Assembly (NCBI GenBank): GCA_037783415.1
Contig: JAZGTN010000162.1
Location: 3,162,001 to 3,226,000, forward strand
Length of the DNA stretch: 64,000 nucleotides
Direction: 5' to 3'
Origin: Leptasterias polaris
Lineage: Eukaryota > Echinodermata > Asteroidea > Forcipulatida > Asteriidae
The notes beneath the pieces were generated by a model. The model did no database searches. It worked only from the letters and a program-made list of their open reading frames with translations, and was not told where the DNA came from. Shown in pieces: positions 1 through 7,013 of the stretch. A program made the position numbers and the translations under genes. How positions within the stretch are numbered: position 1 is the first letter of the stretch; each line of letters begins with the position of its first letter.

Positions 1-1026
1 GGAGATGAGAGAGAAGGGGGTGTTCGATGTGCGACTAAACTTTTGGAGTGCACGGAACCAGTTCTTGTGGATAGAATAACAACAGACGCTGACGGCTGTC
101 TAGCAAAAGGAATGAATTCTGTCATGAGAAGAAGAACGGGAAAGGAAATGGAAAGTCTGCTAGACCCATCCCACTTGAACCGCTCGCTTTGTGCGGCAGT
201 CAGCCGAGCAAACTTTAGCAGTGACATGTTCCCTGGGAACAGTGCAAGAGACCGAAACAGAGTACAGGACCGATTTGCTGATGACGTGAGTCACAGAGCA
301 CAGGCTGAGGCACACCATATTTCCATTAAATGCGGAAATGACACAGCAAGCATGAAAAGACTGGCTGCAAAGGCGATTGATGCAATTCCGAACTGCTACA
401 TGGGAGACCATGAGAAATGCAAACAAAATTCTCATGTTTGCAACGGTAAATACAAGTACCCATACCTCTCTCGCTATGTCCGCGGCAGATTTATTTTAAC
501 ATCTAAAGATGAGGAAATCTTAAAAACAATTTTGGAAAAACGCATAGGAGACGAAGCGATAGAGAGAACCAAGTACAGAACAAGTTCCCAGAAGTCTGAA
601 TCCATGAATCATGCCTACGCCATGACAAATCCAAAAGGAACACTAACCTTTTCAAGGAACGGAGCTTCAAGAGATCACAGCGCCATCCATCTGGTGAACA
701 ACCAACATGCAAACTCTATTATCAAAAAGTGTGAGGCAACTCATTGCCCCATTACTGCTGGATCACCCGCTGCAAAAGCCCTCGATGCAATGGACAAAAA
801 ACAACAATATCACAAAAAACGTGTTATGGGAAAGATCTACAAAAAGCGACGAGCACAGTGTCGAGCTGAACGATATCACACTTACTATGCTAAACAAAAT
901 TTGTATCAACCTGGCCAACTAAATCCAAAGTCACAGGACACTAACTCATCGTATAACTATGAGGGGCCAAAGATTCACAAGGAGCACAATTACAGCAGAA
1001 TGTTCTCAAAATGGAAAAACCGATAG
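1..1026 (+). CDS. Mutator-like transposase, gene 0 (5'-truncated by window edge)
   Basis: Base 1 is the first base of codon 373 of the full gene, and the frame runs open to the stop at 1024-1026. It covers residues 373-713: the second acidic block TTDADG, the Cys/His cluster, the SQKSESMN block and the basic tail. The ATG at 43 is internal (it encodes no natural start; the codon before it continues the same frame), so the gene begins outside the window. No change from the consensus was seen. It is followed by a long spacer. Confidence 0.85.
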   Translation, partial: GDEREGGVRCATKLLECTEPVLVDRITTDADGCLAKGMNSVMRRRTGKEMESLLDPSHLNRSLCAAVSRANFSSDMFPGNSARDRNRVQDRFADDVSHRAQAEAHHISIKCGNDTASMKRLAAKAIDAIPNCYMGDHEKCKQNSHVCNGKYKYPYLSRYVRGRFILTSKDEEILKTILEKRIGDEAIERTKYRTSSQKSESMNHAYAMTNPKGTLTFSRNGASRDHSAIHLVNNQHANSIIKKCEATHCPITAGSPAAKALDAMDKKQQYHKKRVMGKIYKKRRAQCRAERYHTYYAKQNLYQPGQLNPKSQDTNSSYNYEGPKIHKEHNYSRMFSKWKNR

Positions 1027-1180
1027 AGTGTAACTCTAATTGAATCACTTGACTTTTCCGGAAACTTGACATTCATAATAATGCAATGTTTACACCTCCC
1101 CCACTCTTCTTGTTCAGTTATTAGTTAATACCAACCATGCCATGTAATGTATGATGATGATGTTTACAACATGTTTATTT

Positions 1181-1197
1181 CTTCCTAATTGAGGAAG
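1181..1197 (+). other. Small perfect hairpin in the 3' region
   Basis: CTTCCT and AGGAAG form a 6-bp perfect stem around a 5-base loop, 155 bases after the stop codon. It recurs in every spacer at the same distance from the stop. It could be a 3' UTR structure. A 6-bp stem is also within what chance can give, so function is unproven. Confidence 0.35.
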
Positions 1198-1302
1198 CAA
1201 CCAGCCGCTGTTGACCCATGATTTTCTTGAAAGTGACTTACCATCACAGTCTCATCAAATAGTCATACACGATAGTCGTACCGTCGATCGTAGTTTGTCC
1301 CG

Positions 1303-1337
1303 TCTTACACACTGTATACTGTTTAAAGTGTGTAGGA
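1303..1337 (+). other. Longer hairpin in the 3' region
   Basis: TACACACT (1306-1313) pairs perfectly with AGTGTGTA (1327-1334) around a 13-base loop. The stem can extend outward by a T-G wobble and two further pairs. It lies about 135 bases before the AATAAA signal, so it would sit in the 3' UTR. In spacer 3 a 4-bp insertion falls just outside this stem. Confidence 0.4.
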
Positions 1338-1471
1338 ATAGGATGCCTAAAAAAAAAGCAAGCCACTCTTTGAAAACGTTGAATTATTCTGTTAACAAGT
1401 GACAATGTTATTGCTATCTATATTTTATTATAATTACTGTTTGCAGCCAGAGGAGTGATGTTTTCACGAAC

Positions 1472-1477
1472 AATAAA
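1472..1477 (+). terminator. Candidate polyadenylation signal AATAAA
   Basis: It is the first canonical AATAAA after the stop codon, 446 bases downstream, and is present in every unit. It sits about 125 bases before the next TATA box, so each unit can be read as a complete transcription unit. Downstream GU-rich sequence is only moderate. Transcript 3' ends are needed to prove use. Confidence 0.5.
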
Positions 1478-1601
1478 AAAAACGGCGATAACTGACGAAA
1501 GAAGTCTCAAACAACTCATTTCTGTCACGCCTGCAATTGTAAACAAACGGCAGACATGTTTAAATCCCAACAAAAATGGCTGCAAGGGCGCCACCATGTT
1601 G

Positions 1602-1609
1602 TATATATA
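1602..1609 (+). promoter_or_regulatory. Candidate TATA-box core promoter
   Basis: TATATATA is followed by a GC-rich GGGCGCACCCC, which is the usual look of a eukaryotic TATA element. A start site would be expected near 1630-1640. It lies 1.4 kb upstream of the gene start, which is too far for a simple leader but fits a first non-coding exon followed by an intron. A GTAAGT donor is found only about 50 bases after the expected start site. Confidence 0.5.
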
Positions 1610-1627
1610 GGGCGCACCCCTCTAAAT
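1606..1627 (+). repeat. Inverted-repeat arm 1 (pairs with 2072-2093)
   Basis: The reverse complement of these 22 bases matches 2072-2093 at 19 of 22 positions. The outer ends read TATAGGG and CCCTATA. The match does not extend on either side. It is repeated in each unit, 580 bases after the stop codon. Confidence 0.65.
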
Positions 1628-2071
1628 AATCTCCCATAGGAACCAATGCTAAATGATAATTATTCAAAAATACTCAAAAAATCGTGTAAGTCTCTCAGCC
1701 TCTTGAAAACCAATCAGACATATTTCCGGACAACTAAACTTCAGAATTCTTTTCAATTTTTGGCAGGTCAGCCGTTTGGAATTTTTGCTAACTACCCCAG
1801 AAGAAAAAAACACGATTTTTATTTTTTTTCCAAAACCGACTTGCTGCCAGTTTTCGTGAAGCACTTCTCCACTTCCCCGGTCAAATAGGGCCAACTTTAA
1901 CGCCTAAATTTATCAAGTCTCCTCAAAAGTTGAAGCACAGAACCCCCAGGTTGTGATAGATTTTTATATTTACACAATCTATTAATTGCATGACCCCCAA
2001 AACGTTATAATTAAAAATAAGTTGTGGGTTTACAAATTATGATAAGTAGCTTGGCGCATTAATTCTGGCTT

Positions 2072-2093
2072 ATTTAGTGTGGTGCACCCTATA
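2072..2093 (-). repeat. Inverted-repeat arm 2 (pairs with 1606-1627)
   Basis: This is the partner of arm 1, with 3 mismatches in 22. If the outermost TATA copies at 1606-1609 and 2090-2093 are a target-site duplication, the core would be a 480-bp MITE-like piece with GGG...CCC ends at 1610-2089. The alternative is that the arms bound the larger part of the unit that carries the gene (from 2072 to the next arm 1, ending 5743). Confidence 0.6.
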
Positions 2094-2214
2094 AGGGCAC
2101 TTAATTATTCTTTATGGTTAAAAAATTATGCTTAAATTGTTGAGAATAAGTCACTGACTTGATATCTGGAAAAAAAAATGTGAAATGTTATTGCGTTCGT
2201 CTACAACAAGGTCA

Positions 2215-2316
2215 AACATGTTGGAGCATTTACATGTACTCTAAGCACTATGCGAGAAGAAAAACCTGCACGACACACTGTGTACATTCTAAGGACAAGT
2301 CAGAAGTTATATCCAA
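2215..2316. repeat. 102-bp module present only in long spacers
   Basis: Present in spacers 0, 3, 5, 7, 12 and 15 at 2215-2316, 14360-14461, 22486-22587, 30617-30718, 50789-50890 and 62934-63035. It is absent from the other ten, where GGTCA joins directly to GTCCTC. The long form shows no clear target duplication or long direct repeat at its edges, so a deletion is at least as likely as an insertion. It carries no recognisable gene. Confidence 0.9.
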
Positions 2317-2449
2317 GTCCTCACTCAAAAAGTTATTAACATGTCTCTTTTTTATCACAGGATCATAAAAACCTTACAAGTTATTTAATTAATCATTAAG
2401 AAGGGGTTAATTGGCATGAACAAGCTGTAAACATGGAAGGGGGCTGGCC

Positions 2450-2465
2450 GGGGGGGGGGGGGGGG
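2450..2465 (+). repeat. G-homopolymer tract (G14-G17 across the array)
   Basis: This is the main length-variable site of the unit: lengths in spacers 0 to 15 are 16,15,14,16,15,16,17,15,17,17,15,16,15,17,17,14. It could form quadruplex structure and could also carry sequencing error. Matched lengths in spacers 7/12, 8/13 and 9/14 suggest that at least part of the variation is real. Confidence 0.9.
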
Positions 2466-2605
2466 TCACATTTTGCTTTCCCTTAAATTATTCTAACCAT
2501 GCATTCATATTAGTCTAAAATGGGGAGCTTTATAAAATCTAGAAAACACATAGGTCACTTTTTGTACATTTAACTGCCCTTTCAAATTGTATTCTACCTC
2601 TGGAA

Positions 2606-2647
2606 CGGGGTAAAAGGGGGAAAGGGTGGGCGGGGCGTGGGCGGGGC
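2606..2647 (+). promoter_or_regulatory. G-rich block with duplicated GC-box
   Basis: An 11-bp sequence, GTGGGCGGGGC, is repeated twice in a row at 2626-2636 and 2637-2647, giving two GGGCGG boxes one helical turn apart. This fits an Sp1/KLF-type binding site. GGGG and GGGGG runs just upstream give the whole block quadruplex potential. In spacers 2, 7, 10 and 12 the second box is changed to GGGCGT. A promoter or enhancer role is inferred. Confidence 0.45.
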
Positions 2648-2842
2648 ATGTTGAAAAAGGCCAAACCATTATGATTGTTTCTGGTTGATGGGGACAAGTT
2701 ATAACTCTATCCAGAAACAGATGGCTATTATCTTAGACAATTCCCCTGGGATGGGGGCCTTTTCACAGGTCCTACTGTCCAATATGGAGCATTGGCAATG
2801 GTTTTATCTTGATGAATTTTTGTGAAATTTATCTGAAATTGA

Positions 2843-2875
<33 letters not shown>

Positions 2876-2979
2876 GGCATATCGGCCGAAATTTGTGCGT
2901 TCAGCGTAGTGTCGGCCCTGATACGCTAGCTTGTGCATCGGGAGAACTCTAAAAGTATTTTTGCTTTAGACCACAATTA

Positions 2980-3020
2980 ATGTGAGATCACTTATGATGG
3001 ATGCCATTCAATGTTTGTAA
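2980..3020 (+). promoter_or_regulatory. Upstream start codons before the transposase frame
   Basis: ATG at 2980 is followed at once by TGA. ATGs at 2994 and 2997 share a frame that ends at 3020, overlapping the first 20 bases of the main frame. The ATG at 2997 has A at -3 and G at +4, which is a favourable context. The longest-frame ATG at 3001 has T at -3 and C at +4, which is poor. The next in-frame ATG, at 3040, has A at -3 and G at +4 and lies after the short frame ends, so it may be the real start. Confidence 0.5.
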
Positions 3021-5142
3021 CAAATCCATTGCCATAAAAATGGGTAGAGCTAGACGCGGCATTTTCAAGATGCAAAAAACTTGGTTCAAGCCGAAAAATA
3101 AATTTAATTCACTACAAGACAAAGGCAGTGAAACTCAAAGTATACCTACACCACGGTATGTCAGGCCAACCCATCAGCAGTTGAGTTTAGCCGCCCCAAA
3201 TACGGAGCGAGGAGATTTCTGCCACATTGCAGCACAGATGGAACAAGACAACCGCAGAAATGTGATGCTCCTTCGCCCAAAAGTTGTAGAAATGGCTCCA
3301 GTTGACAAGATCCAGCTCAAGGGAGTGATCCCAATAGCCAACAAATGTGGCCAGCCACTGCCCAAGAGAGGAACTGATCACCAAGGAGGAGGTTATCGTT
3401 TTGTAGACATCAACTCAGCTCTAGAGCTGGGTGCACAAGCTGTACTTGATCATCAACAAACACATCCTAAGTGTGATGGTCAACCTAAACTATTGGCTGA
3501 GGCAGAAGAGCGTAGAGGTTTAGCCGTCTCAGAGGTAATGTCCTGCAAAAAGTGTGGTTTTAAAACACAAAAGACAAAACTTTACAGTGAGATAGCTAAC
3601 GAGGGTAGGAAGCGGGGACGACGCACTGCAACCCCAAACATGTCTTTCCAAGTTGGCCTGCAGAACACTGGCATTGCAACCGCAGGTGCGAGGAGGCTCT
3701 TGACATCAATGGACACAGCTGTACCATGCACTAGTGGGCTGCAAAAAATTTCGAACAAATGTGGTGAAATTATCAAAAATGAAAATATCAGAGACATGGC
3801 AGACAAGAGGAAACTAGTGAAAGACATCCGTGAGCTCCAAGGCTTTGAACGAGAAAGTCCAATTGCAGTTGAAATGGACAGGCAGTATAATAATCCCCTG
3901 CGCAACTGTAGGAAAAAAAACCCATTTGTTCCTGCAACACAGACAAGAGACACCGTGTGCGAGAACGCAACTACTTCAAAGTTTGTTATAATGTACCATC
4001 AAGAAAACAAGCTTTGTAAAAGTGGTGAAATGTCACCATCATCATTCGGTCAACAATGCACATCCGCTAAGCACGGCGACAAGTGCACAGCTACTCGTCC
4101 AGCGCATTTCAATATGGGAGATGAGAGAGAAGGGGGTGTTCGATGTGCGACTAAACTTTTGGAGTGCACGGAACCAGTTCTTGTGGATAGAATAACAACA
4201 GACGCTGACGGCTGTCTAGCAAAAGGAATGAATTCTGTCATGAGAAGAAGAACGGGAAAGGAAATGGAAAGTCTGCTAGACCCATCCCACTTGAACCGCT
4301 CGCTTTGTGCGGCAGTCAGCCGAGCAAACTTTAGCAGTGACATGTTCCCTGGGAACAGTGCAAGAGACCGAAACAGAGTACAGGACCGATTTGCTGATGA
4401 CGTGAGTCACAGAGCACAGGCTGAGGCACACCATATTTCCATTAAATGCGGAAATGACACAGCAAGCATGAAAAGACTGGCTGCAAAGGCGATTGATGCA
4501 ATTCCGAACTGCTACATGGGAGACCATGAGAAATGCAAACAAAATTCTCATGTTTGCAACGGTAAATACAAGTACCCATACCTCTCTCGCTATGTCCGCG
4601 GCAGATTTATTTTAACATCTAAAGATGAGGAAATCTTAAAAACAATTTTGGAAAAACGCATAGGAGACGAAGCGATAGAGAGAACCAAGTACAGAACAAG
4701 TTCCCAGAAGTCTGAATCCATGAATCATGCCTACGCCATGACAAATCCAAAAGGAACACTAACCTTTTCAAGGAACGGAGCTTCAAGAGATCACAGCGCC
4801 ATCCATCTGGTGAACAACCAACATGCAAACTCTATTATCAAAAAGTGTGAGGCAACTCATTGCCCCATTACTGCTGGATCACCCGCTGCAAAAGCCCTCG
4901 ATGCAATGGACAAAAAACAACAATATCACAAAAAACGTGTTATGGGAAAGATCTACAAAAAGCGACGAGCACAGTGTCGAGCTGAACGATATCACACTTA
5001 CTATGCTAAACAAAATTTGTATCAACCTGGCCAACTAAATCCAAAGTCACAGGACACTAACTCATCGTATAACTATGAGGGGCCAAAGATTCACAAGGAG
5101 CACAATTACAGCAGAATGTTCTCAAAATGGAAAAACCGATAG
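3001..5142 (+). CDS. Mutator-like (MULE-type) DDE transposase, gene 1 (reference copy)
   Basis: The protein has 713 residues and would cut and join DNA as a transposase in the nucleus. Features in order: basic N-terminus (GRARRG, 15-20); CKKC at 182-185, a possible zinc pair; MDRQYNN at 292-298 with candidate first acid D293; a Cys/His stretch C339, C353, H358, C362; TTDADG at 399-404 with candidate second acid D401 or D403; LLDPSHL at 425-431; Cys/His cluster C504, H509, C512, H517, C519; SSQKSESMN at 567-575 with candidate third acid E572; basic tail with KKR and KKRR (644-656), a likely nuclear signal. The 567-575 block resembles TTQRSESMN of FAR1/FHY3, which are known MULE derivatives. 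I believe this is the invertebrate Mutator-like transposase domain family. The frame has a stop just before 3001; the ATG at 3040 (M14) has a better context and would give 700 residues. The exact catalytic residues are inferred. Confidence 0.7.
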   Translation: MPFNVCNKSIAIKMGRARRGIFKMQKTWFKPKNKFNSLQDKGSETQSIPTPRYVRPTHQQLSLAAPNTERGDFCHIAAQMEQDNRRNVMLLRPKVVEMAPVDKIQLKGVIPIANKCGQPLPKRGTDHQGGGYRFVDINSALELGAQAVLDHQQTHPKCDGQPKLLAEAEERRGLAVSEVMSCKKCGFKTQKTKLYSEIANEGRKRGRRTATPNMSFQVGLQNTGIATAGARRLLTSMDTAVPCTSGLQKISNKCGEIIKNENIRDMADKRKLVKDIRELQGFERESPIAVEMDRQYNNPLRNCRKKNPFVPATQTRDTVCENATTSKFVIMYHQENKLCKSGEMSPSSFGQQCTSAKHGDKCTATRPAHFNMGDEREGGVRCATKLLECTEPVLVDRITTDADGCLAKGMNSVMRRRTGKEMESLLDPSHLNRSLCAAVSRANFSSDMFPGNSARDRNRVQDRFADDVSHRAQAEAHHISIKCGNDTASMKRLAAKAIDAIPNCYMGDHEKCKQNSHVCNGKYKYPYLSRYVRGRFILTSKDEEILKTILEKRIGDEAIERTKYRTSSQKSESMNHAYAMTNPKGTLTFSRNGASRDHSAIHLVNNQHANSIIKKCEATHCPITAGSPAAKALDAMDKKQQYHKKRVMGKIYKKRRAQCRAERYHTYYAKQNLYQPGQLNPKSQDTNSSYNYEGPKIHKEHNYSRMFSKWKNR

Positions 5143-6854
5143 AGTGTAACTCTAATTGAATCACTTGACTTTTCCGGAAACTTGACATTCATAATAATGC
5201 AATGTTTACACCTCCCCCACTCTTCTTGTTCAGTTATTAGTTAATACCAACCATGCCATGTAATGTATGATGATGATGTTTACAACATGTTTATTTCTTC
5301 CTAATTGAGGAAGCAACCAGCCGCTGTTGACCCATGATTTTCTTGAAAGTGACTTACCATCACAGTCTCATCAAATAGTCATACACGATAGTCGTACCGT
5401 CGATCGTAGTTTGTCCCGTCTTACACACTGTATACTGTTTAAAGTGTGTAGGAATAGGATGCCTAAAAAAAAAGCAAGCCACTCTTTGAAAACGTTGAAT
5501 TATTCTGTTAACAAGTGACAATGTTATTGCTATCTATATTTTATTATAATTACTGTTTGCAGCCAGAGGAGTGATGTTTTCACGAACAATAAAAAAAACG
5601 GCGATAACTGACGAAAGAAGTCTCAAACAACTCATTTCTGTCACGCCTGCAATTGTAAACAAACGGCAGACATGTTTAAATCCCAACAAAAATGGCTGCA
5701 AGGGCGCCACCATGTTGTATATATAGGGCGCACCCCTCTAAATAATCTCCCATAGGAACCAATGCTAAATGATAATTATTCAAAAATACTCAAAAAATCG
5801 TGTAAGTCTCTCAGCCTCTTGAAAACCAATCAGACATATTTCCGGACAACTAAACTTCAGAATTCTTTTCAATTTTTGGCAGGTCAGCCGTTTGGAATTT
5901 TTGCTAACTACCCCAGAAGAAAAAAACACGATTTTTATTTTTTTTCCAAAACCGACTTGCTGCCAGTTTTCGTGAAGCACTTCTCCACTTCCCCGGTCAA
6001 ATAGGGCCAACTTTAACGCCTAAATTTATCAAGTCTCCTCAAAAGTTGAAGCACAGAACCCCCAGGTTGTGATAGATTTTTATATTTACACAATCTATTA
6101 ATTGCATGACCCCCAAAACGTTATAATTAAAAATAAGTTGTGGGTTTACAAATTATGATAAGTAGCTTGGCGCATTAATTCTGGCTTATTTAGTGTGGTG
6201 CACCCTATAAGGGCACTTAATTATTCTTTATGGTTAAAAAATTATGCTTAAATTGTTGAGAATAAGTCACTGACTTGATATCTGGAAAAAAAAATGTGAA
6301 ATGTTATTGCGTTCGTCTACAACAAGGTCAGTCCTCACTCAAAAAGTTATTAACATGTCTCTTTTTTATCACAGGATCATAAAAACCTTACAAGTTATTT
6401 AATTAATCATTAAGAAGGGGTTAATTGGCATGAACAAGCTGTAAACATGGAAGGGGGCTGGCCGGGGGGGGGGGGGGGTCACATTTTGCTTTCCCTTAAA
6501 TTATTCTAACCATGCATTCATATTAGTCTAAAATGGGGAGCTTTATAAAATCTAGAAAACACATAGGTCACTTTTTGTACATTTAACTGCCCTTTCAAAT
6601 TGTATTCTACCTCTGGAACGGGGTAAAAGGGGGAAAGGGTGGGCGGGGCGTGGGCGGGGCATGTTGAAAAAGGCCAAACCATTATGATTGTTTCTGGTTG
6701 ATGGGGACAAGTTATAACTCTATCCAGAAACAGATGGCTATTATCTTAGACAATTCCCCTGGGATGGGGGCCTTTTCACAGGTCCTACTGTCCAATATGG
6801 AGCATTGGCAATGGTTTTATCTTGATGAATTTTTGTGAAATTTATCTGAAATTG

Positions 6855-6885
<31 letters not shown>

Positions 6886-7013
6886 TTTGGCATATCGGCC
6901 GAAATTTGTGCGTTCAGCGTAGTGTCGGCCCTGATACGCTAGCTTGTGCATCGGGAGAACTCTAAAAGTATTTTTGCTTTAGACCACAATTAATGTGAGA
7001 TCACTTATGATGG
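5143..7013. other. Spacer 1 (short form)
   Basis: Lacks the 102-bp module. AATAAA is at 5588, TATA box at 5718, G15 tract at 6464-6478, and the A-tract is of the A18 class. The GC-box pair is intact. No gene was seen. Confidence 0.8.

Larger units (their letters stand above)
1686..2969 (+). other. Candidate 5' UTR intron
   Basis: A strong donor, GT|GTAAGT, lies at 1686, shortly after the predicted transcription start. Good acceptors with pyrimidine runs end in CACAG at 2360 and in TTTAG at 2969. Using the second would place the start codon about 30 bases into exon 2 and remove the G-tract, GC-boxes and A-tract from the mRNA. If joined to the 2969 acceptor, the ATG at 1646 gives a 16-codon upstream frame. 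If joined to 2360, the frame stops at the junction. This is inference from splice-site appearance only. Confidence 0.35.
1027..3000. other. Spacer 0 (long form), reference spacer
   Basis: Holds, in order: a hairpin at 1181-1197, a second hairpin at 1306-1334, AATAAA at 1472, TATA box at 1602-1609, GTAAGT donor at 1686, inverted-repeat arms at 1606-1627 and 2072-2093, the 102-bp module at 2215-2316, a splice-acceptor-like site ending at 2360, a G16 tract at 2450-2465, two GC-boxes at 2626-2647, an A20 tract running into TA repeats near 2842-2875, another acceptor-like site ending at 2969, and upstream ATGs at 2980, 2994 and 2997. Short open frames of 63-80 codons here look like chance. No RNA gene was recognised. 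Confidence 0.8.

Noticed and set aside
1211..1402. 63-codon open frame in the 3' region
   Set aside because: It lies in the presumed 3' UTR, is broken by the 4-bp insertion in spacer 3 and resembles no family I know.
1646..1888. 80-codon open frame after the TATA box
   Set aside because: It is low in complexity and rich in Lys/Phe from A/T runs, overlaps an equally long frame on the other strand, and lies across the candidate donor. Its presence in all units says nothing because the units are nearly identical. Its first 13 codons could be an upstream frame in the spliced leader.
2082..2100. Short imperfect hairpin GTGCACCCT-ATA-AGGGCAC beside inverted-repeat arm 2
   Set aside because: It needs a two-base bulge and is most simply part of the arm 2 sequence, so it is not listed as a separate element.
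2159..2368. 69-codon open frame in long spacers
   Set aside because: It exists only because of the 102-bp module, is lost in short spacers, and begins without a credible context.
2842..2875. A-tract as the poly(A) tail of a retrotransposed copy
   Set aside because: The A-tract lies upstream of the gene, runs into TA repeats and has constant total length (34 bases) in the units measured. It is not at the 3' end of a gene and has no target duplication.
3582..3953. 123-codon and other minus-strand frames inside the gene
   Set aside because: They are antisense shadows of the 713-codon frame. Their composition follows the reverse complement of the sense codons, with no start context or motif.
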